Source: Spartobacteria bacterium UBA695
GTDB taxonomy: Bacteria; Verrucomicrobiota; Verrucomicrobiia; Chthoniobacterales; Chthoniobacteraceae
Direction: 5' to 3'
Length of the DNA: 64,000 bases
NCBI GenBank assembly: GCA_002298145.1
Contig: DBMP01000013.1
Coordinates: forward strand, 186,001-250,000
Position numbers and translations under genes: made by a program
Notes under the pieces: generated by a model
The model's database searches: none
What the model was told of the DNA's origin: nothing
What the model saw: the letters and a program-made list of their open reading frames with translations, nothing else
In this document: in pieces, positions 29,378 through 38,445 of the stretch
Layout of the letters: each line of letters opens with the position of its first letter
Position numbering within the stretch: the first letter of the stretch is position 1

Positions 29378-30979
29378 GTGCGAATACCCGGGGTGACGTT
29401 GAAAGCGATCCCTGGAATAGCCGTTGTTCTGCTCAGTGTACTCCTCGCGGGGTGCGATGTCGCGCCGCGCCGCGCCGACCTGGTTTTCATCAACGGCGCG
29501 GAACCGGAGACCCTCGACCCCGCCCTCATCACCGGCCAGCCCGAGGAGCGCGTCGTCAACGCCCTTTTCGAAGGCCTCACCACCTTTGACGCCGCCGGAA
29601 AACCAGTCCCCGGCGTGGCCGAAAGCTGGGAAATCTCCCCGGACCGCAAGGTCTACACCTTCCACCTCCGCAAAGACGCCCGCTGGAGCAACGGCGACCC
29701 CGTCACCGCCGAGGACTTCCTCCGCTCCTGGCGCCGGGCCCTGGCCCCCGAGACCGGCTCCGAATACGCCTCGCAGCTCTACACCCTGCGCAACGGCAAG
29801 GCCTTTAACGACGGGAAATTAAAGGATTTCGCCCAAGTCGGCGTGCGCGTCGTCGATCCCGTCACCCTGGAAGTCACCCTCGAAAACCCCACCCCCTACT
29901 TCCTCGACCTCTGCGCCTTTGCCACCCTGCGCCCCGTCCACCTCCCGAGCGTCGAGCGCTACCCGGATGACTGGACCAAGCCCGGCAAACTCGTCTGCAA
30001 CGGCGCCTACACTCTGGAGGCCTGGCGCGTCAACGACCGCATCCGCCTCCATCGCAACCCCTTCTACTGGGACCGCGCCCACGTCGCCATGGAGCGCGTC
30101 GACGTGCTGCCCATCAGCAAAGCCAACACCGCCTTTAACGTCTACGCCTCCGGCCAGGCCGACCTCGTCATGGACAAAGGCCTCGTGCCCAACCAGCTCC
30201 TCGACGAGCTGAAAAAGCGCCCCGACTTCCACTCCGCCCCGTTCTTAGGCAACTACTTCCTGCGCTTCAACTGCACCCGCCCCCCCTTCAACGACGCCCG
30301 GGTGCGCCGCGCCTTCGCCCTCGTCGTCGACAAACCCCTCCTCACCGAAAAAATCACCCGCGCGGGCGAGCCCCCGGCCTACAGCCTCACCCCGCCCGGC
30401 ACCGCCGGTTACCAGCCCCCCGCCGGGCTCAAGCGCGACCCGGCGCAAGCCCGCCGCCTCCTCGCCGAGGCAGGCTACCCCGGGGGGCGCGGCTTCCCGA
30501 GGGTCAGCTACCTCTACAGCGAGGGAGAGCTTAACGAAGGCCTCGCCATCGAGATCCAGGCCATGGTCCGGCGCGAACTGGGCATCGAGATCGACCTCCA
30601 GCGCCAGGAGTGGAAAGTCTACCTCCGCTCCATGGCCAGCCTCGACTACGACCTCTGCCGGGCCTCCTGGGTGGGCGACTACAACGACCCCAACACCTTC
30701 CTTGGCTGCTTCGTCACCGGCGACGGCAACAACCGCACCGGCTGGAGCAACGCCGATTACGACGGCCTCATCGCCGCCGCCGCCCGCGAGCCCGATGCCG
30801 TCCGGCGCCTGGAGCTTTTCTCCCAGGCCGAGCGCATCCTGATCAGCCGCGACGCCCCCATCTGCCCGCTCTACTACTACATCGGCATCCAGTTCTACGA
30901 CAGCTCGCGCCTGGGGGGCATCGAGGCCAACCTCCTGGACGAACATCCGCTCAAAACGATGTTTTGGAAAAGGCGCTAG
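29378..30979 (+). CDS. Peptide ABC transporter substrate-binding lipoprotein (OppA-like)
   Basis: A 533-residue lipoprotein of the SBP_bac_5 class. The GTG start gives a lipoprotein signal with lipobox LLAGC (about residue 26). The family opening is clear: FINGAEPETLDPAL, VVNALFEGLTTFD and PGVAESWEISPDRKVYTFHLRKDARWSNGDPVTAEDF (seen in parts). It should bind oligopeptides in the periplasm. No permease or ATPase genes are adjacent, so it is an orphan here and must work with components encoded elsewhere. It follows secG by 22 bp. Confidence 0.93.
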   Translation: MRIPGVTLKAIPGIAVVLLSVLLAGCDVAPRRADLVFINGAEPETLDPALITGQPEERVVNALFEGLTTFDAAGKPVPGVAESWEISPDRKVYTFHLRKDARWSNGDPVTAEDFLRSWRRALAPETGSEYASQLYTLRNGKAFNDGKLKDFAQVGVRVVDPVTLEVTLENPTPYFLDLCAFATLRPVHLPSVERYPDDWTKPGKLVCNGAYTLEAWRVNDRIRLHRNPFYWDRAHVAMERVDVLPISKANTAFNVYASGQADLVMDKGLVPNQLLDELKKRPDFHSAPFLGNYFLRFNCTRPPFNDARVRRAFALVVDKPLLTEKITRAGEPPAYSLTPPGTAGYQPPAGLKRDPAQARRLLAEAGYPGGRGFPRVSYLYSEGELNEGLAIEIQAMVRRELGIEIDLQRQEWKVYLRSMASLDYDLCRASWVGDYNDPNTFLGCFVTGDGNNRTGWSNADYDGLIAAAAREPDAVRRLELFSQAERILISRDAPICPLYYYIGIQFYDSSRLGGIEANLLDEHPLKTMFWKRR

Positions 30980-31039
30980 AGGCGCAAGTGCCTGGCCCCG
31001 AGGAGGAAATGTGCACCGGGGTACCCCCTGCGGCAGAGT

Positions 31040-31067
31040 TTGACACGCGACGCCAATCTTGTAAGCT
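31040..31067 (+). promoter_or_regulatory. Possible phoH promoter
   Basis: A consensus -35 TTGACA (31040-31045) is followed after 16 bp by TAAGCT (31062-31067), a weak -10. It lies 27 bp before the phoH start codon. Confidence 0.4.
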
Positions 31068-31093
31068 TTAGAAACGGTTCTGTACCGATTTCA

Positions 31094-32065
31094 ATGCCAG
31101 AAAGTCAGACGCTGCAGTTTGAAAATGCCCGAGCACTCCAGGCTTTATACGCCGGAGATTTAAAGTTGCTTAAAAACCTGGAGGAAGAGCTCTCCGTCCG
31201 CCTCACCACGCGGGAAGGCTGGGTGCGTATCGAAGGACCGGCCGAAAATATCGACCGGGCCCGGCAAGTCTTCGAACAGCTCGAAGCAGCCCGCCAGAAA
31301 GGCATGCCCATCCGGCGTCACGAATTTGGCTACGCCCTGCGCGGCGTCACCGAACCGGAACCCGGCGGCAAACTGGGCGAACTGGCCGACACCAAGCTCA
31401 TCACCTCCAGCCGCCGCCCCCACATCACCCCCAAGACCGGCACCCAGCGCAAATACGTGCAGGAAATTTCCCGCAGCGACCTGGTTTTCGGCATCGGCCC
31501 CGCCGGTACCGGCAAAACCTACCTCGCCATGGCCATGGCGCTCGTGGCCCTGAAAAAAGAGCAGGTCAACCGGATCATCTTAACGCGTCCCGCCGTCGAA
31601 GCAGGCGAAGCCCTCGGCTTCCTACCTGGCGACCTGAAGGAAAAAATCGCCCCCTACCTGCGCCCCCTCTACGACGCCCTTCAGGACATGCTGGAGGACG
31701 AAGAGCGGGAACGCTACATCGAGCGAGGCATCATCGAGATCGCGCCGCTGGCCTTCATGCGGGGGCGCACCCTCAACCACGCATTCATCATTCTGGACGA
31801 AGCGCAGAATACCACCACCGAGCAGATGCTCATGTTCCTGACCCGGCTCGGAGTGGATTCCAAGTGTGTCATCACCGGCGACACCACGCAGATCGACCTC
31901 CCCGGCAACAAACGCTCGGGGCTCATCGAAGCGTTGCAAGCCCTCAAGGACGTCGAGGGCATCTCGTTTTGCACGTTCGGCGAACGCGACGTCGTGCGCC
32001 ACGAGCTGGTCAAACAAATCGTTCGGGCCTATAAACGCCACCGCAACGGCGACGTCCGAGCCTAA
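31094..32065 (+). CDS. phoH: PhoH-family ATPase
   Basis: A cytoplasmic P-loop protein of 323 residues from the ATG at 31094 (MPESQTLQFENA); the frame is open to 31040 but without a better start. The N-terminal KH-like region is followed by the PhoH core: Walker A GIGPAGTGKTYLA, LTRPAVEAGEALGFLPGDL, Walker B HAFIILDEAQN and VITGDTTQIDLP. The family is linked to RNA metabolism and ribosome maturation. In many bacteria phoH, an HD-domain membrane protein and ybeY form a row. Here phoH and the HD gene (35 bp downstream) are kept, but ybeY is not next. Confidence 0.95.
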   Translation: MPESQTLQFENARALQALYAGDLKLLKNLEEELSVRLTTREGWVRIEGPAENIDRARQVFEQLEAARQKGMPIRRHEFGYALRGVTEPEPGGKLGELADTKLITSSRRPHITPKTGTQRKYVQEISRSDLVFGIGPAGTGKTYLAMAMALVALKKEQVNRIILTRPAVEAGEALGFLPGDLKEKIAPYLRPLYDALQDMLEDEERERYIERGIIEIAPLAFMRGRTLNHAFIILDEAQNTTTEQMLMFLTRLGVDSKCVITGDTTQIDLPGNKRSGLIEALQALKDVEGISFCTFGERDVVRHELVKQIVRAYKRHRNGDVRA

Positions 32066-32100
32066 AACCTTCTTCACCCCACCTGCCCAAGGAAACCACG

Positions 32101-33735
32101 ATGATCAAGTTTTTTGAACGCCAGCGGCTCGTCAAGAAAGGGCTCGCGACCCCCAAAAAACGGCGCCGCCGCTCGACCAACGAAATCGTGCAACTCCTGG
32201 AAGAGGGCTTCCTGCCCAAATTCCTGATATTCGTCGCCTTTGCAGGCGGCCTCGCCGTCATCTTTTTGACCGGCAACCAGCCCCAGGGCATGGAGAAATT
32301 CCTGACCAGCCTCCTCCTGACCCTCACCGCGCTCGGGAACCTCTGGATGAGCCATCCGCGCATTTTCGGTCGCAATAGTCGGCTCGTCCTCATCTTCGGC
32401 ATCTTCTTCGCCCACCTGACCATCATCAAAACGCTCCTTACGCTGACCCGCAGCGGCGTGCCCGATGTCTACTTTGGGCCCCTCCTGATCCCCTTTGCCT
32501 TCGCCCCGCTGGTCCTCGCGGTCCTGCTCGGGCGCAACATTGGCATCTTCGCCACCCTCTTTGTCAGCTTGTGGGGCGGCATCCTCGTCAACGGCCTCGC
32601 CCCCAAGAGCCTGACCCCCGCCATCTTCACCGTCATCAGCCTGATCAGCGGCTTTGTCGCCGTCTTTATCACCCGGGAAGTCCGCAAGCGCAGCCGCCTC
32701 ATCCGGGCGGGCCTCGGCGTCGGCGTGGTCACATGGGCCCTGGCTCTGGTCTACGGGCTCATTGGGCCCATTCTTCCTGAGCTTTGGGGCAACACCGACA
32801 AGCTCATGCTCGTCTACGAAAGCCTGGTCGTCGTCGGCTGCGGCCTCCTGACCTCCATCTTGGTGAGCGGCACCCTGCCGATCCTGGAAAACGCCTTTGG
32901 CATCACCACCGACATCTCGTGGCTCGAAGCCGCCGACCTCAACCACCCGCTCCTCAAGCGGATGACCATCGAGGCCCCCGGCACCTACCACCACAGCCTC
33001 GTTGTCGCCGCCCTGGCCGAAGCCGCCGCCGAAGCCATTGGCGTCAACCCGACCCGAGCCCGCGTCTGCGCCTACTTTCACGACATCGGCAAACTCGTGA
33101 AGCCGGATTATTTTTCCGAAAACACCACCTCCGAGAGCAACCCGCACAACGAGCTCACCCCGACCATGAGCGCGCTCATCATCCTGGCGCACGTCAAAGA
33201 GGGCGTCGACCTCGGCCTCAAGCATAACCTCAAGAAGGAAATCATCGACACCATCGCCCAGCACCACGGCACCACGCTCGTATGGTACTTCTACAAGCGG
33301 GCTCTCCAGCAGCAAGAAGACGCGCGGGCGGGCGGCAAGATCATGAACATCCGCGAGGACGACATCCCCGAAGTGCGCGAAGAGAGCTTCCGCTACTCCG
33401 GCCCGCTGCCGCAATCGAAAGAATGCGCCATCATCTCGCTGGCCGACTCCGTCGAGAGCGCCTCGCGCAGCCTGGAGAAAGTAACCCCGCAGAAGATAGA
33501 GCAAATGATTCGCGACATCATGGAGCAGCGCATCCGCGACGGCCAGCTCGGCGACTGCGACCTGAACCTGCGCGAACTAAAGACCATCGTCGGCAGCTTC
33601 AAGTCCACCTTACTGAGCATGTTACACAGCCGCGTAGCATATCCCAAAGAAACGCCGAAGCCCGCGGCCATGCCCGAGATGCGCACCTCGGAACAGCGTA
33701 GCAGCGCACAGCTCCCACCAGTTTCCGCCGCATAG
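32101..33735 (+). CDS. Membrane HD-domain phosphohydrolase (PgpH-like)
   Basis: A 544-residue protein resembling 7TM-HD proteins such as PgpH, which degrade cyclic di-AMP. A short cytoplasmic N-terminus is followed by about seven helices (40-250), then a cytosolic HD domain with TYHHSLVV, the catalytic pair His327/Asp328 (YFHDIGK) and IAQHHGT. PgpH proteins are usually 700-800 residues because of a large extracellular sensor between the first two helices. That sensor is largely absent here, so ligand sensing must differ. It lies 35 bp after phoH and is followed by a hairpin. Cyclic di-AMP as substrate is inferred from the family. Confidence 0.88.
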   Translation: MIKFFERQRLVKKGLATPKKRRRRSTNEIVQLLEEGFLPKFLIFVAFAGGLAVIFLTGNQPQGMEKFLTSLLLTLTALGNLWMSHPRIFGRNSRLVLIFGIFFAHLTIIKTLLTLTRSGVPDVYFGPLLIPFAFAPLVLAVLLGRNIGIFATLFVSLWGGILVNGLAPKSLTPAIFTVISLISGFVAVFITREVRKRSRLIRAGLGVGVVTWALALVYGLIGPILPELWGNTDKLMLVYESLVVVGCGLLTSILVSGTLPILENAFGITTDISWLEAADLNHPLLKRMTIEAPGTYHHSLVVAALAEAAAEAIGVNPTRARVCAYFHDIGKLVKPDYFSENTTSESNPHNELTPTMSALIILAHVKEGVDLGLKHNLKKEIIDTIAQHHGTTLVWYFYKRALQQQEDARAGGKIMNIREDDIPEVREESFRYSGPLPQSKECAIISLADSVESASRSLEKVTPQKIEQMIRDIMEQRIRDGQLGDCDLNLRELKTIVGSFKSTLLSMLHSRVAYPKETPKPAAMPEMRTSEQRSSAQLPPVSAA

Positions 33736-33795
33736 GCGCGAAAACAGCAGAGCAAATCGGCTCCTCTGTCTTTAAGGGGGGAGTCCGAAGGACGA

Positions 33796-33817
33796 GCCCC
33801 GTGCAATCACTCGGGGC
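33796..33817 (+). terminator. Putative terminator of the phoH-HD operon
   Basis: GCCCCG and CGGGGC form a 6-bp stem with a 10-base loop, followed by ATTTCCGTTTTT. It lies 61 bp after the HD gene stop. The T-run is interrupted, so efficiency is uncertain. Confidence 0.5.
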
Positions 33818-33873
33818 ATTTCCGTTTTTGGAGTCAGAAACGGCTGCAACAGATCCTCAGAGAGAATAAGATA

Positions 33874-33945
<72 letters not shown>

Positions 33946-34114
33946 GTATTCCGAGGCGTTGGCGTCGGAAATGGAGTGAAAATGTGCCGGACCTGCCCGC
34001 AAGTTGCAATGGTTTTGTTCAAAAAGTTGTCCCTCCATGCCGGGATGCGCACATTTTGCCCCCCGCTTGCGTAGACTTGGGTAGAAACTTCTTCCCCCAT
34101 GGAGGACCTTGTTT

Positions 34115-34567
34115 ATGCGTGGTTTGATTCGTTTGCTTGCCGTTGGTGTGGCGCTTTATGGCGGGGTGGCTTTTGGCCGCTCTTCTTTTTCCGGTCTCTT
34201 TGAACGCCGGGAGCCAAAGGTGGTGGTGGTGGATAAGTCGACTCAGACGCTCCGGGCGATGGAGGGGAATCAGGTGGTGATGTCCAGCCGGGTGAGTACG
34301 GGCCGCCGAGGCCGCGAGACGCCGGATGGTCGCTTCCGGGTGCAATCGAAGTCGGCGATGCACTACTCGAAGCTCTACAACAATGCGCCGATGCCCTACA
34401 GCGTTCAGTTTGCCGGGAATTACTTCATTCACGGCTTCTCTTCGGTGCCCAGTTACCCGGCCTCCCATGGCTGCATCCGGGTGCCGCTCAATGGGGAGGC
34501 CCAGGCGTTCTATAACTGGGTGAGCGTGGGGACGCCGGTGGTGGTGACGGGTCAGTGGGGGCGCTGA
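34115..34567 (+). CDS. L,D-transpeptidase (YkuD domain), exported
   Basis: A cell-wall enzyme forming 3-3 cross-links or attaching proteins to peptidoglycan. It has 150 residues from the ATG at 34115, chosen because GGAGG lies 9 bp upstream; the TTG at 34109 is too close to it. A signal peptide (MRGLIRLLAVGVALYGGVAFG) is followed by the YkuD core: VVVDKSTQTLRAMEG, STGRRGRETPDGRF, YFIHGFSSVPSYPASHG and CIRVP, where His and Cys of the SHGCIR motif are catalytic. It is a minimal one-domain member. The cyclopropane synthase-like gene ends 4 bp after its stop, convergent. Confidence 0.92.
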   Translation: MRGLIRLLAVGVALYGGVAFGRSSFSGLFERREPKVVVVDKSTQTLRAMEGNQVVMSSRVSTGRRGRETPDGRFRVQSKSAMHYSKLYNNAPMPYSVQFAGNYFIHGFSSVPSYPASHGCIRVPLNGEAQAFYNWVSVGTPVVVTGQWGR

Positions 34568-34571
34568 TGCT

Positions 34572-35912
34572 CTAGCCCCGCGTGTTGTTGCGGGAATTGT
34601 CGCGGGGGCGCGGGTACCAGGTGGCGCGGTCCAGCGGGACGCGTGCCTGGGCCCCATCGGCCTGGAGCTTGGCGAGCAGGGTCTGGTAGATGGCCAGTTC
34701 GCCGCTGGCGAAGCGGTAGGCTGACCCGGCCATGTAGACTCGCCAGGTGCGGTAGACCGGTTCGCTGATGTAGCGGAGCGCCTCGGCGTGGTGGGCCTCC
34801 AGCCGCCGCACCCAGTGGCGCAGGGTCAGGGTGTAGTGTTCGCGGAGGTTCTCGACGTCGCGGATTTCGAAGCCCGCCGGTTCCGCGGAACGGTTCATTT
34901 CGGTAAGCGGGAAGAGGTCGCCGTCGGGAAAGACGTAGCGTTCGATGAAGGAGTCGCTGTGCTGTTCGCCGGGGACGGCTCCGGTGCCGATGCCGTGGTT
35001 GAGGAAGAGGCCGCCGGGCTTGAGGAGGCGGTGGGCGCTCTGGAAGTAGAGGGGGAGGTTTTTGCGGCCGACGTGCTCTACCATGCCGACGCTGACGACG
35101 GCGTCGAATTCGCCCCGCTCGGGGGCTTGGCGGTAATCCTGGAGGCGCACTTCCACCTGGTCATCGAGGCCCTGGGCGCGGATTTGCTCGCGGGCGTACT
35201 CGGCCTGGCATTCGCTAAGCGTGATGCCCGTGGCGCGGACTCCGTAGTGGCGCGCGGCGTGTAGGATGAGGCCGCCCCAGCCGCAGCCGATGTCCATGAG
35301 GCGGTCGCCGGGTTTGAGGCCGAGTTTGCGGCAGATGGTGTCGAGTTTGTGGCGCTGGGCGAGGTCGAGGTCGTCGCCGGGGCGCTGGAAGTAGGCGCAG
35401 GAGTAGACGCGGGCGGCGTCGAGCCAGAGGCCGTAGAAGTCGTTGGAGAGGTCGTAGTGGAACTGGACGGCATGCCGGTCGCGCTCCAGGGTGTGTTCGG
35501 CGTCCTGGAGGTCCGCGCGGCGCGGGTCCTTCGCGCCTGGCTGGCGGGCGGGGAGCTGCCAGAGCTGACCGGCGATGGCTAGTTTTTTGGACCAGCCTTG
35601 CGTCTGGGCGCGGACGATTTCGGCGAGTTCAAAGGCCGCCTCGATGTCGCCTTCGATGTCGAAGTCGTTCCTGAGGTACGCTTCGCCCAGGGCTGCCTCG
35701 GAGTTGGCCAGGAACATTTCGCGCAGGGCGCCGGGGTGTTGGAGCACCACGGTGGCGGCGGCGGCGGTGTTTCCCGAAGCGTTTGGGGGCCAGGGGCTCC
35801 CGTCCCAGAGCCGGATGCTGACTTGCCGGAGCGGGGTGACTCCAAACAGTTTTTCCAATATCCCGAGGGTGAGCTCCCGGGGATCCGTTTCCTCTTTGCC
35901 AAATATTTTCAT
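34572..35912 (-). CDS. cfa: Cyclopropane-fatty-acyl-phospholipid synthase family methyltransferase
   Basis: A 446-residue SAM-dependent enzyme that adds a methylene group to unsaturated acyl chains of membrane lipids. VQFHYDLSNDFYGLWLD is the family hallmark before the methyltransferase core; LMDIGCGWGGLILHAA is the SAM-binding motif I, and VSVGMVEHVGRKN and FLNHGIG follow. The N-terminal 150 residues form the usual lipid-binding domain (LFGVTPLRQVSIRLWDGSP). Close relatives make other modified fatty acids, so the exact product is not certain. It lies downstream of the mbfA-like gene, separated by a hairpin. Confidence 0.9.
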   Translation of the reverse strand: MKIFGKEETDPRELTLGILEKLFGVTPLRQVSIRLWDGSPWPPNASGNTAAAATVVLQHPGALREMFLANSEAALGEAYLRNDFDIEGDIEAAFELAEIVRAQTQGWSKKLAIAGQLWQLPARQPGAKDPRRADLQDAEHTLERDRHAVQFHYDLSNDFYGLWLDAARVYSCAYFQRPGDDLDLAQRHKLDTICRKLGLKPGDRLMDIGCGWGGLILHAARHYGVRATGITLSECQAEYAREQIRAQGLDDQVEVRLQDYRQAPERGEFDAVVSVGMVEHVGRKNLPLYFQSAHRLLKPGGLFLNHGIGTGAVPGEQHSDSFIERYVFPDGDLFPLTEMNRSAEPAGFEIRDVENLREHYTLTLRHWVRRLEAHHAEALRYISEPVYRTWRVYMAGSAYRFASGELAIYQTLLAKLQADGAQARVPLDRATWYPRPRDNSRNNTRG

Positions 35913-35986
35913 GCTGAGATATCTCCTAAATCGCAGCAGGGACGTATGCAGAGCAGTGCGATGCGGGCCTGCGCTGAAAACGGTTT

Positions 35987-36018
35987 GACCGATCCGGGGA
36001 TTCTACGCCGGATCGGTC
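35987..36018. terminator. Perfect 11-bp stem hairpin between mbfA-like and cfa genes
   Basis: GACCGATCCGG and CCGGATCGGTC form a perfect stem with a 10-base loop. It lies 34 bp after the mbfA-like stop and before cfa on the same strand. The minus-strand tail is AAACCGTTTTC, so it is a plausible but not ideal terminator. Confidence 0.6.
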
Positions 36019-36051
36019 TGGCAAAAAAGCAACTTTTTCCCGGAGCGCGCC

Positions 36052-37011
36052 TTAGGCGACGCCGATCAGGATGCCTGATAGGAACACCAGGAGCCCGCCG
36101 ATGACCACCTGGAAGGCGGCCTGGAGGAAGGGGGTGTCCATGTAGCGGTTGCGGATGTAGCTGATGGCGAAGAGCTCGGCGACGACGACGGCCATGGCCA
36201 CGGTGGTGGCGAGCTGGAAGTTCGGGATCAAGTACGGCAGGGTGTGGCCGATGCCGCCTAGGGTGGTCATGAGGCCGCAGACGAGGCCGCGCAGGAAGGG
36301 TTTGCCGCGCCCGGTCAGCGAGCCGTCGTCGGAGAGTGCCTCGGCGAAGCCCATCGAGATGCCCGCGCCGACGCTGGCGGCGAGGCCGACGATGAAGGCA
36401 TCGTGCGGGTTCTTGGTGGCAAAGGCGGCGGCGAACAGCGGGGCCAAGGTGGAGACGGACCCGTCCATGAGGCCCGCCAGGCCGGGCTGGATGATCTGGA
36501 GGACGAAGAGGCGGTGGCCCGCGCGCTCTTCTTCTGCTTTGACGTCTTCGGTGAGCTGTTCCTTCTGGATGCGCGCGGCGCTGGCTTCGTGGCGGCGCTC
36601 GGCCTCGGCGAGGTCGATGAGCATTTTGCGCGTTCCGGCGTCGGTCACGTTCTTGGCGGCGCTTTCATAGAAACGGTAGGTTTCCATTTCCATGATTTCC
36701 GCCTGTTTGCGCACGGTGGCGATGCCCAGCGGGCGGGAGAGCCAGACGGGTTTGCGGCTGACGAACCCGCGGACGTCCTCGCGGCGGATGAGCGGGATGT
36801 GGTCGCCGAAGCGGCGGCGGTATTCCTCGGTGAGCGTCCGGCGGTGGCCGCTCTCTTCGGCGGCCATTAGCTCGAAGGTTTTGGCCGTGGCGGGGTAGGT
36901 TTCCTTAAGGCCCTGGGCGAAGTCGGCGTAGATGCGGCCATCGGTTTCCTCAAGGGAAATGGCGAGGGCCAATATTTCCTGTTCGGTGAGTTCTTTAAAG
37001 TTCTTGGCCAT
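36052..37011 (-). CDS. mbfA: Membrane-bound ferritin (MbfA-like): ferritin-like domain fused to VIT1/CCC1 transporter
   Basis: A 319-residue fusion from the ATG at 37011 ([14 protein letters not shown]). Residues 1-165 are a rubrerythrin-type diiron four-helix domain: [35 protein letters not shown] and EAERRHEA supply the Glu and ExxH ligands. Residues 190-319 form the VIT1/CCC1-type membrane part ([32 protein letters not shown], five helices). Such MbfA proteins export iron and protect from peroxide stress, usually under Irr or Fur control. I see no recognisable operator in the upstream 118 bp. It is divergent from the gene starting at 37141. Confidence 0.93.
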   Translation of the reverse strand: MAKNFKELTEQEILALAISLEETDGRIYADFAQGLKETYPATAKTFELMAAEESGHRRTLTEEYRRRFGDHIPLIRREDVRGFVSRKPVWLSRPLGIATVRKQAEIMEMETYRFYESAAKNVTDAGTRKMLIDLAEAERRHEASAARIQKEQLTEDVKAEEERAGHRLFVLQIIQPGLAGLMDGSVSTLAPLFAAAFATKNPHDAFIVGLAASVGAGISMGFAEALSDDGSLTGRGKPFLRGLVCGLMTTLGGIGHTLPYLIPNFQLATTVAMAVVVAELFAISYIRNRYMDTPFLQAAFQVVIGGLLVFLSGILIGVA

Positions 37012-37140
37012 GGATCGGAAGTGGATACGGAGTTTTCCTGATTGTGACGCGGAATAAACCCTGCTGCAACTCTCAAGTCTAGTTTTACAGAGGGAGCGGG
37101 CTTGCAAAGGGGCGGCCTCCGGTGAAGCATGGGCGGATTC

Positions 37141-38445
37141 ATGAAGCTGGTTTTATTTGGCCTGGTTTTGGCCCTTGCGGGAGGTGCTTGGCCTGCTTGG
37201 TCGGCCGAGGAGGGGCTTTTTGGCGTCTTGCAGCTCCGGCCGGAGCATGCGGCGGAGGGGCGTGCGATGGGGCTGAATGTCGCGGTGCTGGCGGTGGCGT
37301 GGGATCGTTTTGAACCGCGCGCGGGGGAGTTTGACGCGGGCTATATTGCGCAGCTCGCGGCCCAGAAAAGCGCTTTCAGGCGGGCGGGGTACCGGCTCCA
37401 GCTGGACCCCGGCATCCAATACGCCCCGGTATGGGTGGCGGCGCTGCCCCAGGGGCGGTACCGGAACCAGTATGGGGAGGAGTTTGCCGGGGGCGGCCCC
37501 GGGGAACGGCTGCCGAATGTGGTGTTTAACGCTCAAGTGCGCGCGCGGATCGCCGTCTATTTTCACGAGCTTTTCCGGCAGCTTGGCTCGGACTGGGATT
37601 TTGTGCGGCTCGGAGGGGGGAAGTTTGGGGAGCTCAACTACCCTCGGCCCCGCCAGGGCAGCCATGGCAATTGCTATTGGGCCTTTGACGACCTGGCCCA
37701 GGGCAAAGCGCCCGGGCTGCCGGAGGCGATCCCGCCGTGCCCCGTGCCGGGCTGGGTGCCGGGGACGCCGTCTGAAAATCACCAATCCGCCGCCCGGTTC
37801 GCCGAGTGGTATCTCAACGCATTGAATGCGTATCAGGACTGGCAGATTGCCACTGTGCGCCGGGACTTTTCTGGCGAGGTCTGCCTGCTTTATGGGTCGT
37901 GGGGGATTCGCCCCGGGGAGCTCCCGGCGGCCATCGCGGGCGACCTCGGGGGCGCAACGCCGCCGGAGCACAATGGCGAGATCCAGCAAGGCTATGACTG
38001 GGCGCGCATGATCGGCGGCATTACCGACTCGCGCGCCATCGTTTATTGCACCTGGATTGACGGAACGCTGCAAAATCGCGAACTAGGGGACGACACGGTC
38101 TCCGATCCCCTTCGCTGGAGCCCCGTTCACTGGCAGGCCAGCCTGGCGCGCCAGAACCCGCTCCACCCAAGGGTCTGGGGCGAAAACACCGGCCAGAATG
38201 ACCTCAAGACGCTGCGCCTGGTGTTCGAGCAGATCCGGCGCTACGACCTGATGGGGGTGCTATGGGCTTTTGATAGCGATTTGCGGGCGGACCCCAACCC
38301 CCGGGGCTGGGCGACCTGGGCCGACCTCGCAGCGGCTATCGCGGAGCGGCAGCAACTGGTGGAACGGGCTGCGCCTGGGGTGTCCCAATCCGCCCCCACG
38401 GGACGAGCACCGGCGACTGGCGGCAGCGGGAGCGGAATGCGGTGA
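37141..38445 (+). CDS. Secreted hypothetical protein, possible TIM-barrel glycosidase
   Basis: A protein of 434 residues from the ATG at 37141 ([24 protein letters not shown] is the signal peptide, split after LAGG). The mature part has the look of a clan GH-A barrel ([18 protein letters not shown] at the start, [14 protein letters not shown] with a Glu at a strand end, [13 protein letters not shown] near the end), as in GH14- or GH42-type proteins, but no catalytic pair is certain. The last 30 residues ([20 protein letters not shown]) are low-complexity and overlap the end of the convergent btuD gene by 110 bp, so the C-terminus may be a read-through extension. Confidence 0.7.
   Translation: MKLVLFGLVLALAGGAWPAWSAEEGLFGVLQLRPEHAAEGRAMGLNVAVLAVAWDRFEPRAGEFDAGYIAQLAAQKSAFRRAGYRLQLDPGIQYAPVWVAALPQGRYRNQYGEEFAGGGPGERLPNVVFNAQVRARIAVYFHELFRQLGSDWDFVRLGGGKFGELNYPRPRQGSHGNCYWAFDDLAQGKAPGLPEAIPPCPVPGWVPGTPSENHQSAARFAEWYLNALNAYQDWQIATVRRDFSGEVCLLYGSWGIRPGELPAAIAGDLGGATPPEHNGEIQQGYDWARMIGGITDSRAIVYCTWIDGTLQNRELGDDTVSDPLRWSPVHWQASLARQNPLHPRVWGENTGQNDLKTLRLVFEQIRRYDLMGVLWAFDSDLRADPNPRGWATWADLAAAIAERQQLVERAAPGVSQSAPTGRAPATGGSGSGMR

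Noticed and set aside
32074..33504. 476-residue minus-strand open frame antisense to the HD gene
   Set aside because: Acidic, low-complexity translation without motifs; explained by codon bias of the real HD-domain gene.
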